Shown: positions 41,357 through 50,991, counted from the stretch's first letter. The stretch is 64,000 bases of DNA from Hymenobacter metallicola (GCF_004745645.1 NZ_SRMB01000007.1:113332-177331), one strand, 5' to 3'. Notes: generated by a model not told the origin, from the sequence alone. Translations and numbers: made by a program.

Positions 41357-44071
41357 ATGACAAACTGGTACAAAACGAGTCCTTCAGCTCAACGCTGGCG
41401 GCAGCTAGCCCTGGCGGCCCTGCTGACGAGCGGAGCTACGGCGGCTCAGGCCCAAGGACTCGACTATGCAGCGTCCAACGCTCAAAACTTGGCTGGAACG
41501 TATACTGACCTAGGTACAACCGGCACCGTAATTACAACGGCTAACAACGATGACGCCAACTCGGCCGCTACTCCGATTGGCTTCACCTTTACCTTTAATG
41601 GTACTGCCTACACGGATTTCGTACTGAATACGAACGGCTTTATTAAGATGGGCACCACTGCTCCATCGGCGGCCAATATTACCAACTTCGTTGCGGCAAC
41701 TGACCTCAACATCATTGCCCCGCTCGGCGGCGTGGACTTGGCCGGCGCCCTAAACCAGACTGCCTCGCCAACCGAATTCCGGGTGGCTACCACGGGTACT
41801 GCTCCTAACCGGGTGTGCACCATTCAGTGGGAAAACCTGGCCGACAAGACCGCGCAGTTTGCGACAATTCAATTCCAGGCGAAACTATACGAAGGCACCA
41901 GCCGCATCGAGTTTGTGTACGGTAGCTGGACGGCCGGCACGGCCGCTCCAATTGGCGTCGGCTTCATCGTAGGCCTGAAGGGCTCTAGCTCCCAGACCAC
42001 CGACCGGCTGTTTGCCCAGAAAGCCTCCAGTGCCACGGCCTGGACGACGACCGTATTCGCCTCCGAATCCGGGGGGCTGATTCCTTCGCACTTCGTGCGC
42101 AACACCTTCCTGCCCGACCCAGGTCGCACGTACCGCTTCAACCAAGCCACGATTGTGCCGCTGAGCGACGCCGGCGTGTCTGCGGTTTATAGCCTGGGCA
42201 AGCTGCCGATTCCGTTTGCCGTTCCCCACACCCCCCGGGCTGTGGTTCGCAACACCGGCAATCAGCCCCTGACCAATGTTAGCGTAACGGCTACCGCCCC
42301 GGCGCCAAACACGTATTCCAGCGCCAAGACTATTGCTTCGCTGGCCGTAGGCGCCGAGGTTGTGGTGAGCTTCGACCCCTACACGCCTTCGACAGTGGCT
42401 ACGCAGGCCCTGACGGTTACGCTGGGCAATGATGGTAATGCCGCCAACAACGTCAGCACCTACCAGCAGAGCATCAATACGACCACCTATGGCGTGGCTG
42501 AGCCCGGTGTTGCTTCCACCAGCAGCGTAGGCCTGACCGCCAATGCCGGCGCCAGTGCTGGTACCGGTATCCTGGCGGTACGGTATTCTACCAACGCTCC
42601 CCGGACGGTTACGGCCGTAACGGTTCGCCTGGAAGGCGCTACGTCGGTTGGCCGCACTATATATACAGTCGTAATGGACGCTACGGGTAATATCATTGGC
42701 CGTACGCCCGACTACGTCATCCAGACCGCTGACCTTGCCACGTACAAGACGTTTGCGCTGACGGTTCCGGCCGAAGTTCAACCCGGCAACTTCCACGTGG
42801 GCTTGGCTCAGGCAGCTTCGCCAACGGGCACGGCTCCGTACTATCCTCTGGGCCTGCAAGCTGAACTCCCAACCCGTACGGGCACTTTCTTCTCGTCTTC
42901 ACTTGCGGGTGGTACGCTAAACGATGCTGCCGCGTCTGGCCTGGGCCGCTTCATGATTGAAGCTGTTACTGCAGGTCCTGCTACTTGCCCTACTCCTACC
43001 GCAATCAGCGTTTCGAGCAGCAACTCCAATTCGGCTACGGTTACCTTCACCGGCCCGAGCAACGGCACGGGGTATACCATCATCTATGGTCCGACTGGCT
43101 TTAACCCCGCAACCGGCGGCACCAGCGTAACGGCAACGACTTCGCCCTTCACCATCACGGGTCTGACTGCCTCGACTACCTACCAGATCTACATTCGCTC
43201 GAGCTGCGGTACTACCGATCAGAGCACGCTGGCCGGCCCCTTCTCGGTTACGACTCTTTGCACGCCGCCTATCATCACGGCCTTCCCCTACACGGAGAAC
43301 TTCGACAACGTAGCTACCGGCACCACGCTGCCTTGCGGCATTACGGTGACGGATGCCAACGGCGACGGCTACACCTGGGAAACGATTGCCTACAGCCCTG
43401 CTTCGGCTCCCAACTCGATGACCTACTTCTACAACGACGACGACGTAACTATCGGCGGTGACGACTGGTTCTTCACCCCGGCTCTGTTCCTGCGCGCTGG
43501 CTCCAGCTACCAGCTGTCGTTCAAATACAAGGCAGGTATTTTCCCCGGCTTTACGGCCCGCGAAAGCATGGAAGTGAAATACGGTAACGCTGCTACCCCT
43601 GCTGCTCAGGCCAACCTGCTGTGGAGCAACAACAACATTACCAACACGACCTTCGCAACTGCTACCGCTGGCGCGGGTGCTACGCAGGTAATGCCTATCA
43701 CGCCGGCTTCCAACGGCAACGTATTCGTTGGTTTCCACGTGAACAGCACGCCTGACCAGTTGGCGCTTATCGTTGACGACATTGCCATCAACTCGGTGGT
43801 GACGGGTGTTTCCGATGCGCTGCTGCGCGCGGTTAGCGTATATCCCAACCCTTCGGCCGGTGAGTTCACCGTAGAAGTACGCGGTGCTAACGCCAAAGGC
43901 GCTCTGCAGGTAGAAGTAACCAACCTGTTGGGCCAGCGCGTACACACGGCCACTATTCGCGACAACTTCGAGAACAAGCTGAACCTGTCGGCTTTGTCGA
44001 ACGGTATGTACACGCTGAAAGTGAAGTCGGGTAACGAATACATGATCCGCAACATCGTAGTGCAGAAGTAA
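41357..44071 (+). CDS. Type IX-secreted adhesin-like protein with FN3 and cleaved-adhesin-type domains
   Basis: A 904-residue secreted protein. A signal peptide ends near AQAQG (residue 33). A large Thr/Ala/Gly-rich region of beta-structure covers about 35-540, with a CARDB-like segment around 265-375. A fibronectin type III domain lies at about 547-630 (TPTAISVSSSNSNSATVTFTGPSNG, TASTTYQIYIRSSCGTTDQS). A jelly-roll of the MAM/cleaved-adhesin kind follows (PYTENFDNV to VDDIAI, about 640-815). The C-terminal sorting domain (VYPNPSAGEF, VTNLLGQRVHT, LSNGMYTLKV) directs export by the type IX system. It is likely surface bound. The gene is monocistronic with a strong terminator. Confidence 0.87.
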   Translation: MTNWYKTSPSAQRWRQLALAALLTSGATAAQAQGLDYAASNAQNLAGTYTDLGTTGTVITTANNDDANSAATPIGFTFTFNGTAYTDFVLNTNGFIKMGTTAPSAANITNFVAATDLNIIAPLGGVDLAGALNQTASPTEFRVATTGTAPNRVCTIQWENLADKTAQFATIQFQAKLYEGTSRIEFVYGSWTAGTAAPIGVGFIVGLKGSSSQTTDRLFAQKASSATAWTTTVFASESGGLIPSHFVRNTFLPDPGRTYRFNQATIVPLSDAGVSAVYSLGKLPIPFAVPHTPRAVVRNTGNQPLTNVSVTATAPAPNTYSSAKTIASLAVGAEVVVSFDPYTPSTVATQALTVTLGNDGNAANNVSTYQQSINTTTYGVAEPGVASTSSVGLTANAGASAGTGILAVRYSTNAPRTVTAVTVRLEGATSVGRTIYTVVMDATGNIIGRTPDYVIQTADLATYKTFALTVPAEVQPGNFHVGLAQAASPTGTAPYYPLGLQAELPTRTGTFFSSSLAGGTLNDAAASGLGRFMIEAVTAGPATCPTPTAISVSSSNSNSATVTFTGPSNGTGYTIIYGPTGFNPATGGTSVTATTSPFTITGLTASTTYQIYIRSSCGTTDQSTLAGPFSVTTLCTPPIITAFPYTENFDNVATGTTLPCGITVTDANGDGYTWETIAYSPASAPNSMTYFYNDDDVTIGGDDWFFTPALFLRAGSSYQLSFKYKAGIFPGFTARESMEVKYGNAATPAAQANLLWSNNNITNTTFATATAGAGATQVMPITPASNGNVFVGFHVNSTPDQLALIVDDIAINSVVTGVSDALLRAVSVYPNPSAGEFTVEVRGANAKGALQVEVTNLLGQRVHTATIRDNFENKLNLSALSNGMYTLKVKSGNEYMIRNIVVQK

Positions 44072-44088
44072 TTCGGCCTACTAGTTTC

Positions 44089-44118
44089 AAAAAGGGCAGC
44101 CACTTGGCTGCCCTTTTT
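44089..44118 (+). terminator. Terminator of the adhesin gene
   Basis: AAAAAGGGCAGCC (44089-44101) pairs perfectly with GGCTGCCCTTTTT (44106-44118), with a 4-base loop and an extended T run. The gap from here to 44330 shows no gene. Confidence 0.87.
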
Positions 44119-44330
44119 TGTTGTCTGCTACCGCCCTGGTGTGCATTATCCCAACCACTACTGATTGCAAGTGGTAGTGGCCAGAGGTATTATGGGTTGT
44201 GGGACGTCTAGGTAGTAGATCGGTCGACTTGCAGCCGAATTCATAACCTTTTCCTTATACCACCCTTCGGCTGGTCCTCCTGCTCTGGCGCGCTCCGGCT
44301 TGTTGACAATTGACAGGACTGAGTACGTAA

Positions 44331-44363
44331 AAAAGCCCCCGCTAGGTAATAGCGGGGGCTTTT
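44331..44363 (-). terminator. Terminator of the ccm cluster
   Basis: AAAAGCCCCCGCTA (44331-44344) pairs perfectly with TAGCGGGGGCTTTT (44350-44363) around a 5-base loop, just downstream of ccmF. Confidence 0.87.
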
Positions 44364-44386
44364 CAGTTATTTACTTAAGCAGCTTT

Positions 44387-46984
44387 CTAGGCGGCCTGGG
44401 GTTTAGCCCGCCGAACTTTTACTTCGGGAGCAGCTGGTGTTTTCACCTCGGCTACCCGTGCTTCGCGCCGCCGCTTTACCAAGGCCATACCGAAGCCCAG
44501 CGCCATCAGCAACGTTCCGCTCCAGAGCAGGTTGATGAAGGGCTTTTCCATGGCTTTCAGAATGATATAGTCCTTTTGGGTGGTGCTCACACCGAAGGTA
44601 AACTTCTGCTTGGTCGGGTCGACGTTGATAAAGATCAGACGCAGGCCCAGGTCTTCTACCTCATCCGAAACGCGGCCCACCTGGTTGTTGCGCACCACAA
44701 ACATGGGGTGTACATGGTACTGCTTTTTCTCACCGTACACCAGGAAGTCGCCCTGAATGGCCAAGTCGCCTTTCTGCAGCCCCAGGCCAGCCGTTTCGTG
44801 AGCCGGCTCTACGCCCCGGAACACGGCGAAATAGTCGTTCAGATAAATCGTGTCGCCGACGGCCAGCACGTGCTCTTTCACCTCGCTCCAGTCTTTTTCT
44901 TTGCTGGGGTCGGGCACGGAGCTGATGTGAGAGTAGATGTCGTGGCTGGCGAAACGCTTGATATCCGGCGAGGCCAGCAGGCCACCCATTTCCTCATTTA
45001 CCTGCGCCCGGGGGTAGAGCGTGAACGTATTCCCCGACTTTTTCTCTTTGTAGTCGACGCGGTAATAGGTGTTTTCGGGTAGAATTTCTACCGTGTCGCC
45101 AGCCTTGTAGTATACCTTGCCTTCCGCCTTAATGTCGGCGCGGGCTAGGGCTTTGTACTCATCGTCGGTGCGGAAGAGCAGCTCCTTGTTCACGTAGCCG
45201 GGCACGCCGGGCACGTCGTAGAACTGACCGGTGTAGCTGATGTCGTAGCCACCCATCGGGGCCGACTCGTTGCGCCACAGCAGGACGTTGTCACGGTTCA
45301 GGTCTTCGGGAAACTCCTTGGAGTACACCATACCCGACACGTTTTTCGAAATAATATTGGAATAACCCGCCGACGCGAGGATACCGAGCAGCATCAGCGA
45401 AATACCGATGTGGGCAACCCCGCCCCCCGACAAGGACACCCGGCGCTTCAGCAGCGTGAAGACCACGCCTAGGTTGGCCAGCACGCCAAACAAAGCCGTA
45501 GTGAGCAGCACGATATAGGCCGGGCTCATCTGGGGCAGTTGATTGTAGCGCACCAGCAGAATTACCAGCGCCGCGCTGAGCAGCGTGATGATGCCGGGTA
45601 CCGCTAGGGAGTTAACCAGCGTCTCTTTGTCGTTTTTCTGCCACCACATGATTTGGGCCAAGCCCGTCAGGAAGGCAACCAGCACCCCCATCCAGAGCTG
45701 AATCTTGGTGTAGTGCGCAATCTGGTCGGCGGGCAGCGCCAGGTTCGACTTGATGCCCAGGAAACCCAGGAAGGCGTTATACACCGGAATGCTAGTGGTA
45801 AACAGCACCTGGAAAGCACCCAGGCACAGCACCGTAGCGCCCACAAACACCCACAGTTCGGGGTTGTAAGTGGTCAGCTCCTTCTCCGAAACCGGAATCG
45901 ACTTCCAGCGCCACACCAGCAGGCTAATAGCCAGCACCACGAAGGCTAACAGGTAGATCAGCAGCTGGCCCGACAGGCCCAGGTCGGTGAAGGAGTGCAC
46001 CGAGGCATTGCCCAGCACGCCGCTGCGCGTCAGGAAGGTGGCGTAGAGAATCAGTAGGAAGGAGGCAATAACCAGCACGAAGGACGTACGCAGGGCCGTG
46101 CGGCTACGCTGCCACAGCACCATGCCGTGAATAGCGGCCACCAGCACCAGCCAGGGAATATAGACGGCGTTTTCTACCGGGTCCCAGTTCCAGTAGCCCC
46201 CGAAGTTCAGCGTTTCGTAGGCCCAGTAGGCGCCCATCATCGTGCCCACGCCCAGCACCAGGCCACCGAGCAGCGCCCAGGGCAAGGAAGGCTTAACCCA
46301 CTTGATCAACTCACCCTTCCAAAGGCCGGCAATGGCAAAGGCAAACGGCACCAGCGTCAGGGCAAAGCCCAGGAACAGCGTGGGCGGGTGAATCACCATC
46401 CAGTAGTTCTGCAGCAAGGGGTTGAGGCCCGTACCATCCTTGGGAATAAAGTTGGGGTTCATCTTAAACACCGGCAGATCCACCAGGAAGTCGCGCAGCA
46501 GAATAAAAGGCGAAGAACCCAGCTTCATGTCCAGCACGACTACTCCCAGGATCATCGAGGTCAGAAAAAGCTGCACGAAGGCAAATACGGCCATTACCGG
46601 CGCTTCCCACTTGCGGTGGAAGCGCATAATGGCCAGGCCCAGGCACACGTGCCAGAAAATCCAGAGCAGGAAAGACCCCTCCTGCCCTTCCCAGAAGCAG
46701 GAAATCATGTAATACACCGGCAAGTGGTTGCTGGAGTGGCTCCAAGCGTAGTAGTACTCGTACCGGTGGGTGTAAATGATGGTAAACAGGCAGGAAATGA
46801 TAGACACCACCGCCACGCTATGCAGCAAGAACGAGCCCCGCGCAATGCGCAGCCACGACGCATCGGTTTCCCCGAGCGGCTGGTTGCGGGCCGCCATAAA
46901 GTAGGAGTACGCCGCTACCGTGGCGGCCACAAACGCCACGATAACACTCAGATGCCCCAGGTCGCCGATGAAGGTATTAAGCAT
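44387..46984 (-). CDS. ccmF: Cytochrome c haem lyase subunit CcmF
   Basis: An 865-residue membrane protein with about fifteen helices. The haem-handling signature GGYWNWDPVEN is at 262-272 (the WWD domain), and the conserved IHPPTLFLGF at 198-207. A large periplasmic domain (about 615-815) precedes the last helix and a basic tail. CcmF attaches haem from CcmE to apocytochrome c in System I. The protein is longer than the proteobacterial form (about 650), as is usual for Bacteroidota. It ends the ccmBCDEF group; its substrates would include the cytochrome at 20 kb. Confidence 0.93.
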   Translation of the reverse strand: MLNTFIGDLGHLSVIVAFVAATVAAYSYFMAARNQPLGETDASWLRIARGSFLLHSVAVVSIISCLFTIIYTHRYEYYYAWSHSSNHLPVYYMISCFWEGQEGSFLLWIFWHVCLGLAIMRFHRKWEAPVMAVFAFVQLFLTSMILGVVVLDMKLGSSPFILLRDFLVDLPVFKMNPNFIPKDGTGLNPLLQNYWMVIHPPTLFLGFALTLVPFAFAIAGLWKGELIKWVKPSLPWALLGGLVLGVGTMMGAYWAYETLNFGGYWNWDPVENAVYIPWLVLVAAIHGMVLWQRSRTALRTSFVLVIASFLLILYATFLTRSGVLGNASVHSFTDLGLSGQLLIYLLAFVVLAISLLVWRWKSIPVSEKELTTYNPELWVFVGATVLCLGAFQVLFTTSIPVYNAFLGFLGIKSNLALPADQIAHYTKIQLWMGVLVAFLTGLAQIMWWQKNDKETLVNSLAVPGIITLLSAALVILLVRYNQLPQMSPAYIVLLTTALFGVLANLGVVFTLLKRRVSLSGGGVAHIGISLMLLGILASAGYSNIISKNVSGMVYSKEFPEDLNRDNVLLWRNESAPMGGYDISYTGQFYDVPGVPGYVNKELLFRTDDEYKALARADIKAEGKVYYKAGDTVEILPENTYYRVDYKEKKSGNTFTLYPRAQVNEEMGGLLASPDIKRFASHDIYSHISSVPDPSKEKDWSEVKEHVLAVGDTIYLNDYFAVFRGVEPAHETAGLGLQKGDLAIQGDFLVYGEKKQYHVHPMFVVRNNQVGRVSDEVEDLGLRLIFINVDPTKQKFTFGVSTTQKDYIILKAMEKPFINLLWSGTLLMALGFGMALVKRRREARVAEVKTPAAPEVKVRRAKPQAA

Positions 46985-47071
46985 GAGCTTGGTATTAGGT
47001 AAGGGTATGGCAGATGGTGAGAAACCAGCAAGGCCAGGAAACGTTCCCAGGCCCTCCCGCTCAGCTTCCGC

Positions 47072-47497
47072 TTAGCGCGACGCCGTAGCGCCTTTGATGT
47101 CCTTCTCCACGTACTTGGAAGGGCATTTCAGCAAAATCTTGTCGGCCACAAACACGTCGTTGCGCATGGCCCCAGTAATAACCACCTGCTCCGACTTATC
47201 GAAGTCCTGGGGTTTGGGATTGAAGTAAATCACCCGCTGGGCAATCCGGTTGGTATCGACCAGCGTGAAGGCGAAGTAGTTCGGATCCAGGGTCGGGTTG
47301 TATTCCAGGCCCAGAATATTCTTCTGGCCGTCGCGCGGCAGGCGCCCCACTACGTGTACCTTGGTTAGGTTACCATCCGCGGCCCGCTCCCGGGCCTCGC
47401 GGAAGGACACGTACACGCTGGCGTCGCCCACAGTGCTCATGATGATGCCGATAGCCACGGCAATAACCGCAATAGCGAGAATATGAGATTTTTTCAT
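47072..47497 (-). CDS. ccmE: Haem chaperone CcmE, cysteine (CxxxY) variant
   Basis: A 141-residue protein with one N-terminal membrane anchor (about 6-24) and a periplasmic OB-fold domain (TKVHVVGRLP, FTLVDTN, QVVITGAMRNDVFVADKIL). Classical CcmE binds haem covalently through a His in an HxxxY motif. Here the motif is CPSKY, with Cys125 and Tyr129, the CxxxY form known from Desulfovibrio and archaea. It is placed between ccmD and ccmF, 87 bases before ccmF. A weak -7-like box (GACCTTTG) precedes it at 47544-47551. Confidence 0.92.
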   Translation of the reverse strand: MKKSHILAIAVIAVAIGIIMSTVGDASVYVSFREARERAADGNLTKVHVVGRLPRDGQKNILGLEYNPTLDPNYFAFTLVDTNRIAQRVIYFNPKPQDFDKSEQVVITGAMRNDVFVADKILLKCPSKYVEKDIKGATASR

Positions 47498-47631
47498 GAT
47501 GCTTCAACAGCGCCGGACTGGTGAGCCGGCTTTACTGAACAACCAAAGGTCCCCGAAAAATCCGTCGGGCCGGAATTCATTTATCAATTAATACCCTGCT
47601 TAACATCAGGCTACCAAATTGGCTTTTTCTT

Positions 47632-47877
47632 TTACTGGTCTTTGAGCTCCCGCTCCAGGCGCCCTACTTTACGGTCGAGCGACACGAGGAAAGCCAGCAG
47701 ACCGGCCAGCACTACCGTAATGACGGCTACCACCACATAGATTTTGCCGTTCTGGCGCAGCGTATCCGCCATTTCGGGCGAGTCGGCGGCCGCCTGGGCG
47801 GTGGCGTGGAGCACGGGCAGCAGCAGGGCCGCCAGCAGCAACAAGGCGGCGCGGAGCTTAGGCAAGCTGTTTTTCAT
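47632..47877 (-). CDS. ccmD: CcmD family protein
   Basis: An 81-residue small membrane protein. A signal-like N-terminal hydrophobic stretch (to TAQAA) is followed by MADTLRQNGKIYVVVAVITVVLAGLLAFLVSLDRKVGRLERELKDQ, one helix and a charged cytoplasmic tail. This matches the CcmD-like proteins of Bacteroidota, which stabilise CcmC-CcmE contacts in System I. Its ATG lies 20 bases inside the end of ccmC, so translation is coupled. The frame from 48024 is rejected because it runs through ccmC. Confidence 0.85.
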   Translation of the reverse strand: MKNSLPKLRAALLLLAALLLPVLHATAQAAADSPEMADTLRQNGKIYVVVAVITVVLAGLLAFLVSLDRKVGRLERELKDQ

Positions 47878-48529
47878 ATACTTTTTGTTTGAGCAGAGCA
47901 ATGCGGCTAGCCACCTGGGCCAGCCAGAAAGCCAGCAGGGTCCAGCCAATGACGGCAGGGTAAAAAACCAGACGCATGTTGTCGTCGAGGTCGTACTTGG
48001 CAAAGGCCGGGTTGCCGCCCGCACCGGGGTGGAGCGAGTCCGTCAGGCGGGGCAGAATGTAGAACAGCGGCATGGCCGTGGCAAAGGCAAAAATGTTGTA
48101 GATGGCCGAAATGCGGGCCCGCTGCTGCTCGTCGGTAAAGGAGGAGCGCAATACCAGATACGCCCCGTAAATCAGCATGGCAATGGCCGCGCCGTTGAGC
48201 TTGGGGTCGTTGGTCCACCAAGTGCCCCAGGTATATTTGGCCCAGATGCTGCCCGTGGCCAGCCCCACCACTCCCATCAGAATACCGGTACGGGCCGCTT
48301 CGTGGGAGCGAATGTCCAGCTCGGTCGAGGGGTTGCGCAGGTAGCGCACCGAGTAGATAACCGAGGCAATCAGGATGAAGGTCATGCCGAACCACATCGG
48401 CACGTGGAAGTACAGGTTGCGGATGGTTTCGTTTAGAATAGCCAGGCGCGGCACCGGCACCAGCAGGCCGGCCACGGCGGTATAGAGCAGCAGCACCGCT
48501 GCCAGGGCTTTCCACCAGTTGTTTTTCAT
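47858..48529 (-). CDS. ccmC: Haem handling protein CcmC (CcsA family)
   Basis: A 223-residue inner membrane protein with six helices and the CcmC/CcsA WWD-type motif WGTWWTNDPK (101-110). A conserved haem-ligand His lies in YFHVPMW (His42) and another in SHEAART. It loads haem onto CcmE with CcmD. The ATG at 48529 is preferred over the long frame to 48685, because that would overlap ccmB by 50 bases. Confidence 0.93.
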   Translation of the reverse strand: MKNNWWKALAAVLLLYTAVAGLLVPVPRLAILNETIRNLYFHVPMWFGMTFILIASVIYSVRYLRNPSTELDIRSHEAARTGILMGVVGLATGSIWAKYTWGTWWTNDPKLNGAAIAMLIYGAYLVLRSSFTDEQQRARISAIYNIFAFATAMPLFYILPRLTDSLHPGAGGNPAFAKYDLDDNMRLVFYPAVIGWTLLAFWLAQVASRIALLKQKVYEKQLA

Positions 48530-48635
48530 GAGCAGCAAGAAGTAAGCGGCGCCAGACGTGCCGGCGCAACGCAGGAGAATAACAGCCGAGCCAGCTGGTT
48601 TGTCACATTCCGCTCCGGAAGTTTTGCCTGGTGCA

Positions 48636-49307
48636 TTAGCTCCGCCATAAGAAGGGAAACAACAGGTAAGACACGGCTCCGACAATCAGATTGAGCGCCA
48701 CCAGCGTCAGTAGGGAACTGCGGCTGGCGTCAAACTCCAGCCCGTCGAGGGCATTCTTCGACACTTTGATGAGCAGCAGCAGCATAGGTACCATCAGCGG
48801 AAAGCCCAGTACGGCCATCAGGGTGCTACTATTGGTAGCCTTGGCCGCTATGCCCGATACCAGGGTCAGCGTTGAAGCAAACCCCATGGCGCCCAGCACC
48901 ACATTGGCCAAAAACAGCGGCATGTTTTGCACCGGGTTGCCGAGCACTACCGCGTAGAGGCCAAAGCCCGCCAGCGCCAGCCCCAGCAGCAGCAGGGCGT
49001 TGTAGAGAATTTTGGCCATGATGACGGCCTGGGGCTGTACCAGGGTGTAGTAGTAGAGCAGCCGCCCCCGGCTTTCCTGCAAAAATCCTTTTGCCACGGC
49101 ATTCACGGCCGTAAACAGCAGGATAATCCAAAACAAGGCATTCCAGGCGGGTACGGGCAGCTCCCCACCGCGCAGGGCAAAACTCAGATAGCATACAAAG
49201 ACGGTGCTGCCCACGTAGAGCAGCATGCCGCTCAGGGCTGCGCGCTGCCGCCATTCCAAGCGGAAGTCCTTCTGAATCAAATACCAAATCTCGCGGAGGA
49301 GCAACAC
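48636..49307 (-). CDS. ccmB: Haem exporter membrane subunit CcmB
   Basis: A 223-residue protein with six hydrophobic helices and the family start LREIWYLIQKDFRLEWRQRAALSGMLLYV. It belongs to the ABC-type CcmAB unit; the ATPase CcmA is not in this window and could be elsewhere. A perfect -7 box at 49334-49341 and the family length favour the GTG at 49307 over the distant ATG at 49367. It opens the ccm cluster. Confidence 0.9.
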   Translation of the reverse strand: MLLLREIWYLIQKDFRLEWRQRAALSGMLLYVGSTVFVCYLSFALRGGELPVPAWNALFWIILLFTAVNAVAKGFLQESRGRLLYYYTLVQPQAVIMAKILYNALLLLGLALAGFGLYAVVLGNPVQNMPLFLANVVLGAMGFASTLTLVSGIAAKATNSSTLMAVLGFPLMVPMLLLLIKVSKNALDGLEFDASRSSLLTLVALNLIVGAVSYLLFPFLWRS

Positions 49308-49333
49308 GGTACAGCGGCTGGTGAACGGGGCCG

Positions 49334-49341
49334 CAAAGATA
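49334..49341 (-). promoter_or_regulatory. Promoter -7 box of the ccm cluster
   Basis: TATCTTTG on the minus strand is a perfect TAnnTTTG, giving a leader of about 20 bases before the GTG at 49307. The same box precedes mrdA. Confidence 0.5.
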
Positions 49342-49416
49342 CAACCCAAGCTTGGGATAGGCCTCACCTAAGTTCATTATTCGGGACCGGGCACTCAGTT
49401 AGGCCTGCTGCTAGCG

Positions 49417-49457
49417 CACAAAAAAGCCTTCTACGCGGGGCAGAAGGCTTTTTTGTG
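49417..49457 (-). terminator. Terminator of the beta-helix protein gene
   Basis: CACAAAAAAGCCTTCT (49417-49432) pairs perfectly with AGAAGGCTTTTTTGTG (49442-49457), with a 9-base loop. Confidence 0.87.
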
Positions 49458-49470
49458 GCAGCCTAGGATC

Positions 49471-50991
49471 TTACTTGGCTACTACAAACTTACCGGTAGC
49501 CGTAGCACTTTCCTGGGTCAGGCGGTAGGTATAGAGGCCATTGGGCAAGCTCTGGATAGCGCATACCAGCCGGCCATTTACGGGCTTGCTCTGGTACTTG
49601 GCCACTTCCCGGCCCGTCAGGTCCAGTACGCGCAACTCGACCGGGGCCTGGGAGTTGCCCAGCTCGACGGTGAGCGAGGTAGTAGCCGGATTTGGGTACA
49701 GGACCGCTTGCAGCACTGGCTGCGCCGGCCGGGCGGCCAATATCATACCGAGAAAGGGTGAGTAAGTCACCGAGCCCAGGGCCGCATTGTCCGGCTTGTG
49801 GAAAATATGGGCTTCGATTTCACTCACGCTGAACGCCTCCCAGTTATTGTTTTGGGCAGAGAAGCTCTCGGGCGTATTGTTGTAGAAGTCGTACACCTGG
49901 CCCGTATTACCATTACCAGCCAGCACGTTGCGGCCCACATCGGTAGAGTCGGCGCTGCTTAGGTTGCCAAAGCTTATACGCGGCGCTGGGGTGTTGGCCG
50001 CCGACCGTTGCATCGTCACGCCGTAGAGGTTGCCCCGCACGATATTGCGCGATACAACGCCGGTCTGGGTTTGGGTACCGTTGAAGTTCAGCCCGCTCCC
50101 TCCGGTCAGGGCGTTGGGGTTGATGTTGTTGTCCGTAACGACGTTTTGGGTGATGTAGCTGTTGATATTGCTGCCCACAATGGCAATGCCGTAGCGGTTG
50201 CTGCGCACAATATTGCGCCGAATCTGCACCTGGGTCAGGGCACTGGCGCCGAGCAGGTTGGAAACGCTGATACCGCCCGCCATCGGGTAGCGGCCCACCA
50301 CCAAGTTGCCCTGAATAAGTGTGGGCGTCGCCCCGCCCACGCCCAGGTTGATTTGGGGCCAGTTGCCATTCTCGATACTGTTGGCCACCAGGACGTTGTT
50401 GCGGATAATAACTGTCGTAGGTCGGTTAGAAGGGCTCAGGATGCCGGAGCGGGCATTGCCGTAAATGCGGCAGTTGGTAATGCGCGACTCACCGCCCGAA
50501 ATATTGATGGCCCCGCTGTTGGTAGCCCGGTTGCCAATAGCCGCCACCTGATAGCGCACCACGCAGCTGTCCAGCAGCAGGCTCATATCCACGGTCTTGA
50601 TGCCGCCACCGTATTCAATCACCGTTTTGCGCAACTCCGAGCCGGTACTGGTACTGGAAAACGAGATGCTGTGAAACGGTGCAGCCGGATTCACCGCCGT
50701 AATCTTCACGGAATCCCGGGGGTTGATGAGCAGTACCCCGTCCACGTAGAGCAACGCCAGGGAGGCCATGCGGATAGTGGCGTTGGTGCGAATTTCCAGC
50801 GTATCGCGGGCCGACAGCCGGATGGTGTCGTTTATCTGCACTGCCCCGCCCACGCTGGTTACGTAGCTGCCGGCCGCAGCCTGCAGTTGGGTCAGAGTCC
50901 AGCGCACCCCGGTGCCGGGCGTGCGGTACTGGGCTGCTGCTTGCAGCCAACTGGCCAGTACCAGGAAGAATACGAGTAAGGTTTTTTGCAT
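49471..50991 (-). CDS. Type IX-secreted right-handed beta-helix protein
   Basis: A 506-residue secreted protein. Signal peptide to AAAQY (about residue 20). The central part (about 115-370) has repeated short strands typical of parallel beta-helices: ITNCRIYGNARSGIL, IIRNNVLVANSI, QIRRNIVRSNRYGIAIVGS, ITQNVVTDNN and VSRNIVRGNLYGV. The C-terminal sorting domain (LYPNPATTSL, VLDLTGREVAKY, LPNGLYTYRL) sends it through the type IX system. Such helices often bind or cleave polysaccharide, but no catalytic motif was recognised. It is a single gene with its own terminator. Confidence 0.85.
   Translation of the reverse strand: MQKTLLVFFLVLASWLQAAAQYRTPGTGVRWTLTQLQAAAGSYVTSVGGAVQINDTIRLSARDTLEIRTNATIRMASLALLYVDGVLLINPRDSVKITAVNPAAPFHSISFSSTSTGSELRKTVIEYGGGIKTVDMSLLLDSCVVRYQVAAIGNRATNSGAINISGGESRITNCRIYGNARSGILSPSNRPTTVIIRNNVLVANSIENGNWPQINLGVGGATPTLIQGNLVVGRYPMAGGISVSNLLGASALTQVQIRRNIVRSNRYGIAIVGSNINSYITQNVVTDNNINPNALTGGSGLNFNGTQTQTGVVSRNIVRGNLYGVTMQRSAANTPAPRISFGNLSSADSTDVGRNVLAGNGNTGQVYDFYNNTPESFSAQNNNWEAFSVSEIEAHIFHKPDNAALGSVTYSPFLGMILAARPAQPVLQAVLYPNPATTSLTVELGNSQAPVELRVLDLTGREVAKYQSKPVNGRLVCAIQSLPNGLYTYRLTQESATATGKFVVAK

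Noticed and set aside
42917..43945. 342-residue minus-strand open frame over the adhesin gene
   Set aside because: Antisense to the repetitive adhesin sequence; composition is rich in Arg, Gly and Ala with no domain, and the plus-strand gene has a signal peptide and sorting domain.
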